Translations under genes and position numbers: made by a program
Shown: positions 26,577 to 34,666 of the stretch, in pieces
How the letters are laid out: every line of letters starts with the position of its first letter
How positions within the stretch are numbered: position 1 is the first letter of the stretch
NCBI GenBank assembly: GCA_934255485.1
Contig: CAKQOG010000001.1
Coordinates: 62,001 to 126,000 of the forward strand
Reading direction: 5' to 3'
Length of the DNA stretch: 64,000 nt
DNA from: an uncultured Prevotellamassilia sp.
GTDB lineage: Bacteria > Bacteroidota > Bacteroidia > Bacteroidales > Bacteroidaceae
The notes under the pieces: generated by a model
The model's input: only the letters and a program-made list of their open reading frames with translations
What the model was told of the DNA's origin: nothing
Database searches by the model: none

Positions 26577-27311
26577 ATGCAAATACGAGTTCATAGTTAT
26601 GAATCGATGGGTACATTCGATGGGCCAGGTCTTCGTTACGTGGTATTTCTTCAAGGATGCCCATTTCGTTGTTTATATTGTGCAAACCCCGATACCATCG
26701 ATGCAGTGGGCGAGAGCACGCTCACAGATGCGTCGTATATTGTTGAGCAAGCAGTGTCGTTCAAGCCTTTTTTCGGTAAAAAAGGGGGCATAACCTTTTC
26801 AGGAGGTGAGCCTACAGTGCAAGCAGAAGCTCTTATCCCCTTGTTTGAGCAACTTAAAGCCAAAGGTATACATATTTGTGTAGACTCAAATGGTGCAATA
26901 TGGAATAAGCATGTAGAACGGCTTTGGCAGCTTGCTGATTTGGTGATGCTTGATATAAAAGAGTTTAATCCTATTCGCCATGAACATATAACAGGACACT
27001 CAAACGAGCAGCCTCTTAGAACTGCCAAATGGTTTGAGGAGCATAATCATCCCTTCTGGTTACGTTATGTGTTGGTTCCGGGTGTGAGCGATTTTGAGGA
27101 AGACTTGCATGCCTTGGGCAAACACTTTGAGCATTATGCTCAGTTGCAGCGCATAGAGCTTTTACCTTATCATACGTTGGGCGTGCATAAGTACGAAGCA
27201 CTTGGTTGGGAGTATAAGTTGAAAGATGTGCCAACCAATACCAACGAGCAAAAGATGCATGCAGCAGAAATTCTGCACACTTATTTTGGAGATAAATTAG
27301 TAGTTAATTAA
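26577..27311 (+). CDS. pflA: Pyruvate formate-lyase activating enzyme (radical SAM)
   Basis: 244 aa. The radical-SAM cluster motif CPFRCLYC gives Cys 28, 32 and 35; downstream are FSGGEPTVQ and MLDIKEFNPIRHEHITG, both typical of PflA, and LPYHTLGVHKYEALGW near the end. It generates the glycyl radical on PflB by hydrogen abstraction under anaerobic conditions. pflB is not adjacent in this window. TACCTTTG near 26500 is a candidate -7 box. The LuxR-type gene starts 15 bp after the stop. Confidence 0.94.
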   Translation: MQIRVHSYESMGTFDGPGLRYVVFLQGCPFRCLYCANPDTIDAVGESTLTDASYIVEQAVSFKPFFGKKGGITFSGGEPTVQAEALIPLFEQLKAKGIHICVDSNGAIWNKHVERLWQLADLVMLDIKEFNPIRHEHITGHSNEQPLRTAKWFEEHNHPFWLRYVLVPGVSDFEEDLHALGKHFEHYAQLQRIELLPYHTLGVHKYEALGWEYKLKDVPTNTNEQKMHAAEILHTYFGDKLVVN

Positions 27312-27325
27312 AGCAGAAAATTATT

Positions 27326-27952
27326 GTGCAACCATCAATAGCTATAGTAGCTCCCAACACCTTGGCAAGTATGGGCTTATCAGAGATTATTCGCCGTATG
27401 ATGCCAGGGGTAAATATTTGTTTGTTTACTCATTTCGCAGAGTTGTCAAATCATCCGTTAGCCGACACATTCTATCATTATTTTGTATCGGCAGACGAGG
27501 TGTTGTCAGGTGCAACTTATTTTTTGCAACGTCAGCATAAGACGATTGTTTTGGTGCATGGTAATGAGTTTATGCATTTGCCAAAAGGCTTTCATACACT
27601 AAATGTTTGCCAAAACGAGAAGGAACTGACAGCGTCGATACTTTCGTTAGCAGAGCATTCTCACCATGCCAATGGCAGAGAACCTGAAGTTATTCGTAGG
27701 GCGCAGCACCCCGCTGATGATACTGCAAATGCTAAACAAAAACCTATCCTTACACCGCGCGAACGAGATGTGCTAAAGGGCATTGTAAAGGGGTTGATTA
27801 ACAAGGAAATTGCTGCACGTATGGGAGTTGGCGTAGCCACTGTAATTACGCATCGCAACAATCTGACAGACAAGTTAGGCACGCGTAGTGTTTCGGCACT
27901 TACCATATTTGCAGTGATGCATGGTATAGTAAGTAGCGATGAGTTGTTATGA
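27326..27952 (+). CDS. LuxR/NarL-type regulator with a degenerate receiver
   Basis: 208 aa from a GTG start. The C-terminal ~65 residues (LTPRERDVLKGIVKGLINKE through MGVGVATVITHRNNLTDKLG) are a clear LuxR-type HTH DNA-binding domain. The N-terminal ~120 residues align with a response-regulator receiver in outline (SIAIVAPNTLASMGLSEII), but the usual acidic pair after the first strand is APN, and no phospho-acceptor Asp stands at the expected place (TIVLVHGNEF). It is probably not phosphorylated in the normal way. A 15-bp gap to pflA suggests co-transcription. The target genes are unknown. Confidence 0.8.
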   Translation: MQPSIAIVAPNTLASMGLSEIIRRMMPGVNICLFTHFAELSNHPLADTFYHYFVSADEVLSGATYFLQRQHKTIVLVHGNEFMHLPKGFHTLNVCQNEKELTASILSLAEHSHHANGREPEVIRRAQHPADDTANAKQKPILTPRERDVLKGIVKGLINKEIAARMGVGVATVITHRNNLTDKLGTRSVSALTIFAVMHGIVSSDELL

Positions 27953-27974
27953 GAGGGTGAGTAACAGAAAAAAC

Positions 27975-28025
27975 GAACCATGAGATATGAACGCAACGTT
28001 CTGTTTGCGCTTTCTCTCATGGTTC
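27975..28025. terminator. Hairpin between convergent genes
   Basis: An 11-bp outer stem (27975-27985 with 28015-28025), with a further AACGCAA/TTTGCGC pairing inside. It separates the LuxR-type gene and the DUF4834 gene. Confidence 0.65.
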
Positions 28026-28057
28026 TTAACCTATGAAACGTTATTTTTTAAAATCCT

Positions 28058-28396
28058 CTAAATCTCTTCAAAGTCTACGTATGTACCCTCGTCTTTTCTA
28101 AATATTTTACCTTTTGTTTCGTTGCCTGTTTGCCCTGTATATTCGTGGTGAGCATTGCCCGATTCTGCATCAAAGCGATGTGATGAGGCATTGCTATATC
28201 CTTCTTTGTTTTGGTTATAGGTTGTTCTCTGTTGCCTATTTTGATTAGTGTTATAGGTTGTGTTAAAGCCTTTGCCAAAAGGGTTTAGCAAGTTGCGTAC
28301 TTTGCCTACAACCCTCAATATAGTTAAGATGACAAATACGCAAATGGCCAATATAGCGCCAAGGATGAATAGGAAGAATAGCCCAAATAAATGCAT
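28058..28396 (-). CDS. DUF4834 family small membrane protein
   Basis: 112 aa. One strongly hydrophobic helix (residues ~3-28) is followed by a basic juxtamembrane stretch, a long Asn/Gln/Thr-rich low-complexity region and a conserved C-terminal motif FRKDEGTYVDFEEI. This layout fits DUF4834, a family confined largely to Bacteroidetes with no known function. It follows pssA and psd on the same strand. Confidence 0.8.
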   Translation of the reverse strand: MHLFGLFFLFILGAILAICVFVILTILRVVGKVRNLLNPFGKGFNTTYNTNQNRQQRTTYNQNKEGYSNASSHRFDAESGNAHHEYTGQTGNETKGKIFRKDEGTYVDFEEI

Positions 28397-28447
28397 ACAG
28401 AATTTTAATCTTTTGTTTTGAAATTAAGCACCTTCATGGTGGTGTTG

Positions 28448-28485
28448 TGCATCTACTCTATGAGGTATGTTCATTAATAGATGCA
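28448..28485 (-). terminator. Small hairpin after pssA
   Basis: An 8-bp stem (TGCATCTA at 28448-28455 with its complement at 28478-28485), just past the pssA stop codon. No clear T tract, so weak. Confidence 0.35.
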
Positions 28486-28489
28486 ACCT

Positions 28490-29230
28490 TTACTCTTCTT
28501 TTGCAATCTTCGTGCCAATTAGGTTGTTTGCGATAGAAGTAAGTACATAAAGCACTATAATGGCCGAAAAACCAGCCCAACCTAATATAATCAATAGCAA
28601 TATACTCATCAAGATAAAGCCATAACGTATTACGTTGTCCTTTATTGAAAAGTTCTTGAATTTCAGTGCAAACATGGGTATTTCGCAAACCAATAACCAA
28701 CAAGAAACAAGTGTACCTACTATGAAGCAAATGCTAATCCATAAACTATTTTCTGCCGTAATGCTTTGCTGTAGTGATACGCAAAGTGATGCCCAAAACA
28801 ATGCGTTGGCAGGAGTTGGCAGTCCGATAAAAGTAGTAGATTGGCGTTCATCAAGATTAAACTTTGCCAAGCGAAGAGCCGAAAATGCTGCCATAACAAA
28901 AGCTATGTAGGGCAAATATTCAGCCACGGGGCAAGCCTCTATATTACATGCTGTAGCGTTGGTAGTCAATGTTTGTTTAAGCAGAGCAAACACGATAGCA
29001 GAGGGTGCAAAACCAAAGGTAATGTCGTCGGCCAACGAGTCGAGTTCTTTACCAATATTAGATGATACGTGTAGTAGTCTTGCTGCAAAACCATCAAAAA
29101 AGTCGAACACGGCACCAATGATGATAAACATGAATGCAAGTTCAAAATGGTTTTGAAAAGCCATATAAGTAGCTATGCAACCCGAAATAAGGTTGCAGCA
29201 TGTGAGCGTATTAGGAAAATGCTTTTTCAT
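28490..29230 (-). CDS. pssA: CDP-diacylglycerol-serine O-phosphatidyltransferase
   Basis: 246 aa from the ATG at 29230. The CDP-alcohol phosphotransferase motif D-G-x2-A-R-x8-G-x3-D-x3-D is present at residues ~41-65 (FDGFAARLLHV ... GKELDSLADD). About seven hydrophobic segments place it in the inner membrane. It makes phosphatidylserine from CDP-DAG and serine; psd, immediately upstream on the same strand, decarboxylates the product. The pair is the standard route to phosphatidylethanolamine. Confidence 0.94.
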   Translation of the reverse strand: MKKHFPNTLTCCNLISGCIATYMAFQNHFELAFMFIIIGAVFDFFDGFAARLLHVSSNIGKELDSLADDITFGFAPSAIVFALLKQTLTTNATACNIEACPVAEYLPYIAFVMAAFSALRLAKFNLDERQSTTFIGLPTPANALFWASLCVSLQQSITAENSLWISICFIVGTLVSCWLLVCEIPMFALKFKNFSIKDNVIRYGFILMSILLLIILGWAGFSAIIVLYVLTSIANNLIGTKIAKEE

Positions 29231-29339
29231 TTTATGTTTCTTAATTTGATAGGTGCAAATACTATAAGGACAACCTACATGTTGCATCATCCTTGTGGTG
29301 GTAGAGCCTATGCAAGTTGTCCTTTTATTTTTTTATATG

Positions 29340-30035
29340 CTATTTTAATTTGGCTATAATGGTTTGATTGCCCACGGTTGTTTGTCCCATATTTACTTTT
29401 ACCTCGGCATTGAGCGGTAGGTAAACGTCTACTCTCGAACCAAATTTAATAAAGCCCATGTGTTCGTCAAAATAGCAGTTCTCGTCTTCGCGTGCATAGG
29501 TTACGATGCGTCGTGCCACGGCACCAGCTACTTGTCTTACAAGCACTTCTTCGCCTTTGGGGGTTTCGATAATCACGGTTGAACGTTCGTTTTCGGTGCT
29601 TGCTTTGGGTAGCCATGCTTTGTGAAAGTTACCATTGTGGTGTACCACTTTTTTTACGACTCCTTCTACAGGAAACCAATTGGCATGCACGTTGGTGATA
29701 GACATAAAGATTGAGATCATCAGTCTTCTGTCGTGGAAGTATTCGTTTTCGTCTACCTCTTCTATCACAACCACTTTACCATCGGCAGCTGCAAGCACAG
29801 TGCCGTCTTTCTCGCCGTTAAATATGCGGATTGGACAGCGAAAAAAGTTTACGGCAATGGCATAAAGTACAATGCAAATGCCAGCATATACATAGAACAC
29901 CCATAGTGCACAACTATTGTGCAAAGCATAATAGAGTGCCAAGCCAATAATTATGATTGTGAACAAACTATTGCGCAGTATGGCGTTGCCCTCGCTATGC
30001 AAACGTACTTTTTTTATTTTGTGGTTTCTTACCAT
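29340..30035 (-). CDS. psd: Phosphatidylserine decarboxylase (short form)
   Basis: 231 aa. Two N-terminal hydrophobic helices (residues ~24-62) precede the catalytic part. Family motifs are FMSITNVHANWFPVEG and, near the end, the self-cleavage site in FIKFGSRVDVYLP, where the Gly-Ser bond near residues 199-200 is cut to create the pyruvoyl group. The length matches the short Psd type found in Bacteroidetes. It produces phosphatidylethanolamine. 109 bp separate it from pssA. Confidence 0.94.
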   Translation of the reverse strand: MVRNHKIKKVRLHSEGNAILRNSLFTIIIIGLALYYALHNSCALWVFYVYAGICIVLYAIAVNFFRCPIRIFNGEKDGTVLAAADGKVVVIEEVDENEYFHDRRLMISIFMSITNVHANWFPVEGVVKKVVHHNGNFHKAWLPKASTENERSTVIIETPKGEEVLVRQVAGAVARRIVTYAREDENCYFDEHMGFIKFGSRVDVYLPLNAEVKVNMGQTTVGNQTIIAKLK

Positions 30036-30063
30036 TATGAAAAAACTTGCTATTGTATGTTTA

Positions 30064-30100
30064 ATATTGCCTATGTGTTGTGATTTTGCTTAGGCAATAT
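30064..30100. terminator. Hairpin between dacA and psd
   Basis: A perfect 10-bp stem (30064-30073 with 30091-30100), 17-nt loop, no T tract. It may attenuate rather than stop transcription from dacA-folP into psd-pssA. Confidence 0.4.
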
Positions 30101-30160
30101 CTATATACCAACCCATAGAGATGACAAAGATAAGAAAATAAAATTAAAAACCATTGATTT

Positions 30161-30937
30161 TTACTCTTTAATCCACTCTTTTGATAGTGTGCTCTCTAAT
30201 TCCTCTGCCGAAAGTCGTAGTTGGAAATTGCCTTTTTCGGCTATTGATATGCCGCCTGTTTCTTCAGAGACCACAATGGCAAGACAGTCGCTTTTTTGCG
30301 ATATACCCAATGCCGCGCGGTGTCGCAGACCGAGCGATTTGGGTATGTCGGTGTCGTGAGATATGGGCAAAATGCAACCTGCTGCTTTGATTTTCTGGTG
30401 CGAAATTATCATTGCACCATCGTGGAGCGGGCTATTTTTGAAAAATATGTTTTCGATAAGGCGTTGTGTGATGTTTGCATTGATGATGTCGCCCGTGGCT
30501 ATGTATTCGCTCAGTCCCACGTAGCGTTCGATAATGATGAGCGCACCCACCTTTTGCTTGCTCATGTTCATACATGCAAGTACGATAGGCATGATGTCTT
30601 CGCGACAAACGTTGCCGTCCTTGCTTTTTTTACCTTTTATGATTTTAGATAAAAGGCTATTTCCTGGGCGCGAACCTATGGTGCTGAAGAAGTGGCGTAT
30701 TTCTTCTTGAAAAAGAATGATGAGTGCCAACGAACCCACATTTACCAATTTATCGAGAATTGAACCTAACAATCGCATCTCGAATATTTGCGATACAAAT
30801 ATCCACACCACAATGAATACTATAATGCCACCAAAGATATTGGCAGAGCTCGACTCCTTCATTAGTCGGTATATATAGTATAAGATAATGGCTACTGAGA
30901 ATATGTCAATAACGTCTTTTATTCCAAACGAAATCAT
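30161..30937 (-). CDS. dacA: Diadenylate cyclase (CdaA type)
   Basis: 258 aa. Three N-terminal helices (residues ~10-90) are followed by a DAC domain with the catalytic motif LHDGAMI (DGA near 174) and LRHRAALG (RHR near 207), then SEETGGISIAEKG. It joins two ATP into c-di-AMP at the membrane. Bacteroidetes commonly place it next to folP, as here. No c-di-AMP phosphodiesterase is in this window. Confidence 0.95.
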   Translation of the reverse strand: MISFGIKDVIDIFSVAIILYYIYRLMKESSSANIFGGIIVFIVVWIFVSQIFEMRLLGSILDKLVNVGSLALIILFQEEIRHFFSTIGSRPGNSLLSKIIKGKKSKDGNVCREDIMPIVLACMNMSKQKVGALIIIERYVGLSEYIATGDIINANITQRLIENIFFKNSPLHDGAMIISHQKIKAAGCILPISHDTDIPKSLGLRHRAALGISQKSDCLAIVVSEETGGISIAEKGNFQLRLSAEELESTLSKEWIKE

Positions 30938-30973
30938 CTTTTATGCAGAGGTTGAATGTGGGTTAATGGATAG

Positions 30974-31831
30974 CTATTGTTCTGCTTTTTCAGATGCTAT
31001 TTTTTTTAGCATTTGGCAGTAAATCTTTTTGGCTTCAACGGCTTCTTTTACATCGTGTACACGCAGAATGTTAGCCCCTTTCATTAGTGAAATGGTGTTG
31101 ATAATAGATGTGCCGTTGAGCGATGTTTGCGGACTTCCATTGAGTAACTTATATATCATCGATTTGCGCGAAACTCCCACAAGTAGTGGCAGGTTAAACA
31201 CCTTAAAGTCCTCAAGATGGTTAAGTAGTTCGTAGTTGTGCTCAAGCGTCTTACCAAATCCAAAGCCGGGGTCTACAATGATGTCTTTTGCTCCCATTTG
31301 GCACAAACTGTCGATGCGTTGGGCAAAATAGAGCATTACTTCATTGCGCAGATTGCGGTATTGGGGGGCCACTTGCATGCTGTCGGGGGTGCCTTGCATG
31401 TGCATCAGTATGTAAGGAACGCCCAAATGTGCCACTGTGCGAAACATCTGTTTATCAAGCATTCCGCCTGAAATATCGTTGATAATGTCTGCACCTTCTT
31501 CTTCAATACACATCTTGGCAACATCGGCTCTAAAGGTATCTACCGATATAGGCACATCGGGATATTTGCTTCTAACCACGCGTATGCCACGGCGCAAGCG
31601 GGCTTTCTCTTCTTCGGGACTAACGTTGTCGGCACCTGGACGCGACGAGTATCCGCCTATGTCTATCATGTTAGCACCCTCGCTCATCAGTTTGTCTACT
31701 CGTTGTGCTATATGGCTATCATCGGGTGTGCGACTTTCTGCATAAAATGAGTCGGGAGTGACGTTGAGTATACCCATTATTTGTGGTTCGCTGAGCGAAT
31801 ACAGTTTTCCACGAAGATTAAGCGTGTGCAT
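30974..31831 (-). CDS. folP: Dihydropteroate synthase
   Basis: 285 aa. Motifs: MGILNVTPDSFYAESRT (residues ~19-35), DIGGYSSRPGA, ISVDTFRADVA, INDISGG, LMHMQGTP and IVDPGFGFGKT, and the C-terminal LRVHDVKEA. It condenses DHPP with p-aminobenzoate in folate synthesis and is the sulfonamide target. It lies 36 bp upstream of dacA on the same strand, a conserved pair. Confidence 0.96.
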   Translation of the reverse strand: MHTLNLRGKLYSLSEPQIMGILNVTPDSFYAESRTPDDSHIAQRVDKLMSEGANMIDIGGYSSRPGADNVSPEEEKARLRRGIRVVRSKYPDVPISVDTFRADVAKMCIEEEGADIINDISGGMLDKQMFRTVAHLGVPYILMHMQGTPDSMQVAPQYRNLRNEVMLYFAQRIDSLCQMGAKDIIVDPGFGFGKTLEHNYELLNHLEDFKVFNLPLLVGVSRKSMIYKLLNGSPQTSLNGTSIINTISLMKGANILRVHDVKEAVEAKKIYCQMLKKIASEKAEQ

Positions 31832-32058
31832 TGTTTACTGAATATATTTTTGATGTATATCTATCAACAAGTGGGGTAGAGCTGTTTGGTAAATACCTGC
31901 TTAAAAGCCCCATTTTGTTAATGTTATGGCAAAGGTAGAAAGCTAAACCGAATGTGCAAAATCTTTTAAGCCTTTTGTGCTTGCCGCTCTTCAATCTCTA
32001 TATATAGGGTGGTGGTGATATATTGTTTGTGTGCGATTTAAAAATATGCTATTTTTCT

Positions 32059-32089
32059 TTTGCTCTTCAATCATCTTGCACTATTTTTG
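32059..32089 (+). promoter_or_regulatory. murF cassette promoter 1
   Basis: TTTG at 32059-32062, 19-bp spacer, TATTTTTG at 32082-32089. Confidence 0.7.
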
Positions 32090-32127
32090 CATAAGATAAA
32101 CTGCGGTTCGGCAGAGCTAAAGCAAGT

Positions 32128-32158
32128 TTTGTTCTGCACTCACCTTGCATTATCTTTG
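32128..32158 (+). promoter_or_regulatory. murF cassette promoter 2
   Basis: TTTG at 32128-32131, 19-bp spacer, TATCTTTG at 32151-32158. Confidence 0.75.
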
Positions 32159-32196
32159 CATAAGATAAGCTGCGGTTCGGCAGAGCTAAAGCAAGC

Positions 32197-32227
32197 TTTG
32201 TTCTGCGCTCACCTTGCATTATCTTTG
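32197..32227 (+). promoter_or_regulatory. murF cassette promoter 3
   Basis: TTTG at 32197-32200, 19-bp spacer, TATCTTTG at 32220-32227. This one is closest to murF with an intact consensus, leaving a leader of about 130 nt. Confidence 0.75.
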
Positions 32228-32366
32228 CATAAGATAGGCTACACCTCAGCAATTAAAAACGAGTTTTTATTGCATTCGGTTTGCACTATCTTGATAGTAG
32301 AAAAGATGATGGCAACCATGAACATAAAACATTGGAAGCCTTATTTTGATAACATATTCATTGATT

Positions 32367-33665
32367 ATGACTATACCCGAACTTTACGACATTTTTTTGA
32401 AACATCCCGTAGTAACAACCGATACACGCGATTGTCCTAAGGGCTCGATATTCTTTGCGCTTCGTGGCGACAAGTTTGATGGAAACAAATTTGCCACTAA
32501 AGCTTTAGAGAATGGTTGTGCTTATGCTGTGATAGATGACAACAGTATACAGGGCGACGAACGACTTATTCACGTTGAAGATGCATTGGTAGCTCTCCAA
32601 CAATTGGCCACCTATCACCGCCGCCAGCTCGAAACACCTATTGTGCAAATCACCGGTACAAACGGCAAAACTACTACTAAGGAACTTACTTCGGCAGTGT
32701 TGTCTGAACAAATGAATGTGCTTTACACACAAGGCAACTTCAACAACCACATAGGTGTGCCTAAAACTTTGCTCCGTCTAAAACCAGAGCATCAGATGGC
32801 TGTGGTGGAAACTGGAGCCAGTCATCCGGGCGAAATAGCACAACTTTCAGAGATTGTTGATGCCGATTGCGGCTTGATAACAAACGTGGGCAGAGCGCAC
32901 CTTGAGGGCTTTGGCTCGTTCGAAGGGGTTATAAAAACCAAGGGAGAGTTGTATGATTATTTGCGCATGAAACCAGGTGCTTTTATCTTTCTTGATGCTG
33001 ATAATCCCCACCTTCAGCCTATAGCTAAGGGCATAAAGGCCTATACGTATGGCAAGCCTGGCATGGGCTATGACGTTGAGGGCGAAGTGTTGGCATGTAC
33101 TCCTTACTTAAAGTTCCGTTTCCGCACAAAGAGCGGTGCCGAATGGCACGAGGTGCAAACCCAACTCATTGGTTCATACAATCTTAACAACGCCTTGGCT
33201 GCCATTTGTGTGGGCAATCATTTTGGTATTACCGACCAACAAGCGGTGCATGCCATCGAGAACTATCAGCCTACCAACAACCGCAGTGAACTGATGAAAA
33301 CGGCTAATAATGAGCTTATTGTAGATGCTTATAATGCCAACCCAACGAGCATGAAGGCAGCTCTCGACAACTTTGCACTTATACCTGCAAAGCACAAAAT
33401 GTTGATATTAGGCGAGATGCGCGAACTCGGACAAGCCTCTGCAACCGAACACCAAAAGGTGGCAGAACAAGCTCTTTCTTTGGGTGCCGAAGAGGTATGG
33501 TTTGTTGGCGAAGAGTTTCAACCTTTCTCTGAAGGTGCACAATGGTTTCCCGATGTTGAGGCTGTAAAAACTGCGCTCGAAGGTGGCGATCGTCCGTCGG
33601 GACGTTTGATTTTGGTGAAAGGCTCTAATGGCACCAAACTCTATCAGTTACCTGCATTACTTTAA
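32367..33665 (+). CDS. murF: UDP-MurNAc-tripeptide-D-Ala-D-Ala ligase
   Basis: 432 aa from the ATG at 32367 (MTIPELYDIFLKHP); the frame opens at a TTG seven codons earlier, which is less likely. Mur ligase features: VTTDTRDCPKGSIFFAL for UDP recognition, P-loop ITGTNGKTTTKE near residues 95-106, GASHPGEIAQL, NVGRAHLEGFGS, and NNRSELMKT plus VDAYNANPTSM in the C-terminal domain. It adds D-Ala-D-Ala to the peptidoglycan precursor in the cytoplasm. It is driven by the tandem promoters; a small membrane-protein gene follows after 34 bp. Confidence 0.95.
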   Translation: MTIPELYDIFLKHPVVTTDTRDCPKGSIFFALRGDKFDGNKFATKALENGCAYAVIDDNSIQGDERLIHVEDALVALQQLATYHRRQLETPIVQITGTNGKTTTKELTSAVLSEQMNVLYTQGNFNNHIGVPKTLLRLKPEHQMAVVETGASHPGEIAQLSEIVDADCGLITNVGRAHLEGFGSFEGVIKTKGELYDYLRMKPGAFIFLDADNPHLQPIAKGIKAYTYGKPGMGYDVEGEVLACTPYLKFRFRTKSGAEWHEVQTQLIGSYNLNNALAAICVGNHFGITDQQAVHAIENYQPTNNRSELMKTANNELIVDAYNANPTSMKAALDNFALIPAKHKMLILGEMRELGQASATEHQKVAEQALSLGAEEVWFVGEEFQPFSEGAQWFPDVEAVKTALEGGDRPSGRLILVKGSNGTKLYQLPALL

Positions 33666-33699
33666 TAAACAATAGTATAATATTAAAACAAATCGAATC

Positions 33700-34044
33700 A
33701 TGAAATTTATAAAACAACTCATTTATGCGTGTAGCAAGGTTTGCAGTTCGCGTTTAGTTAGCATATTAGCCACTGTGATGGGTGTTTTCTATTTTGTAGT
33801 GGCTAACGACTTGTTTTGGTACGGAAACGAACGGTGGAATACGGCGGGCATGACTATATTGTTCAACGCTCCCATCTTTCTGTTTGTAGTGGTTGTTGTG
33901 GCATCGTTCATATACTTTTTTATGCAAAAAAAGGTTGAACAACAAACTGCAAGTGTCGAAAAGCGACTACGAGAGGAGCAAAAAAATACTGAAACAGTTG
34001 ATGCTCAAACAACCGAAGAAAAAAATGCCAACACGATAGATTAA
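33700..34044 (+). CDS. Small membrane protein of unknown function
   Basis: 114 aa with two hydrophobic helices (about residues 17-36 and 50-71) and a charged C-terminal tail rich in Glu, Gln and Lys that could form a short coiled coil. I do not recognise the family. It follows murF after 34 bp with a terminator behind, so it is probably in the same transcript. Confidence 0.7.
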   Translation: MKFIKQLIYACSKVCSSRLVSILATVMGVFYFVVANDLFWYGNERWNTAGMTILFNAPIFLFVVVVVASFIYFFMQKKVEQQTASVEKRLREEQKNTETVDAQTTEEKNANTID

Positions 34045-34069
34045 TCTCTATACATCGTGCAACAAAAAA

Positions 34070-34125
34070 AGGGCGTAGACAATGCTTTTTTGTAAAATAT
34101 GCAAAAATGTCATTGCCTACGCTCT
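34070..34125 (+). terminator. Terminator after the murF operon
   Basis: A 15-bp stem with two mismatches (34070-34084 with 34111-34125), 26-nt loop, followed by CTTCTTTAT. Confidence 0.6.
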
Positions 34126-34260
34126 CTTCTTTATATAGGGATAAAAGGAAAAATAGAACAGTGGTTTTTGTACACATTTTGGGGCGAAATAGATGCTTAA
34201 AAAGAGTTTTTAGACAGAATTATGTCTATTTTTAAGATAAAAAGAGAGGTGTTTTTATCA

Positions 34261-34376
34261 TAAACGTGTCCTTATCCCCTAAGGATACGTATCCTTATAG
34301 CACAAGAATACGCATCCTTATGAGCTAAGAATACGCATTCTTCTACCCTAATGATACGTATTCTTGTATGCCAAAT
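34261..34376. repeat. Array of dyad motifs with ~23-bp spacing
   Basis: Five units: ACGTGTCCTTA, then AAGGATACGTATCCTT (perfect 16-bp palindrome at 34281-34296), AAGAATACGCATCCTT, AAGAATACGCATTCTT and AATGATACGTATTCTT, separated by 6-8 different bases. The same motif family is at 5764-5872. Otherwise the region 34126-34593 is AT-rich without gene signals. Confidence 0.7.
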
Positions 34377-34593
34377 AGCTCTTTAATTTTGTAGGCAAAT
34401 TTGTAAAGTGTTGATAATCAGATGTTTAATTAAATGCTCCATATTTACGTTTTTTTCGAGCAGCAATTTTTTATTTCATTTCGTTTAAATCTCAGAGCGT
34501 ATGTTTTGTTCAAAATAAGAAAAATAGAACACTTTTTGCTGCATAATAAGTATGACTATATATGTTTAAAAAAGAAAAAACAAAATAATCACA

Positions 34594-34625
34594 TTTGGCA
34601 TATTATATGCTTTGCATTACCTTTG
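34594..34625 (+). promoter_or_regulatory. Promoter of the PstS-like gene
   Basis: TTTG at 34594-34597, 20-bp spacer, TACCTTTG at 34618-34625; the ATG follows at 34667, giving a ~35-nt leader. Confidence 0.75.
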
Positions 34626-34666
34626 CATAAGGTATTAAAAAACCGCACAAAAAAAAGATTATTGAA

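Larger units (their letters stand above)
32045..32300 (+). repeat. 69-bp tandem promoter/hairpin cassettes upstream of murF
   Basis: The -7 boxes lie at 32082, 32151 and 32220, an exact 69-bp period, with a degenerate fourth unit whose TATCTTGA starts at 32287 (67 bp on). Each of the first three units has TTTG-N19-TATNTTTG. The first two are followed by the hairpin CTGC-GGTTCG-GCAG, the third by a worn version. Because 69 is a multiple of three, the stretch stays open in one frame but has no coding character. The core is related to the repeats at 12800-13010. Confidence 0.85.

Noticed and set aside
32060..32440. 126-codon frame across the murF promoter repeats
   Set aside because: It exists because 69 is divisible by three and no stop falls in that frame. 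It overlaps murF, and its repeated peptide mirrors the promoter repeat.
34261..34376. CRISPR-like array
   Set aside because: Dyads of 16 bp with 6-8 bp gaps are far too short for repeats and spacers.
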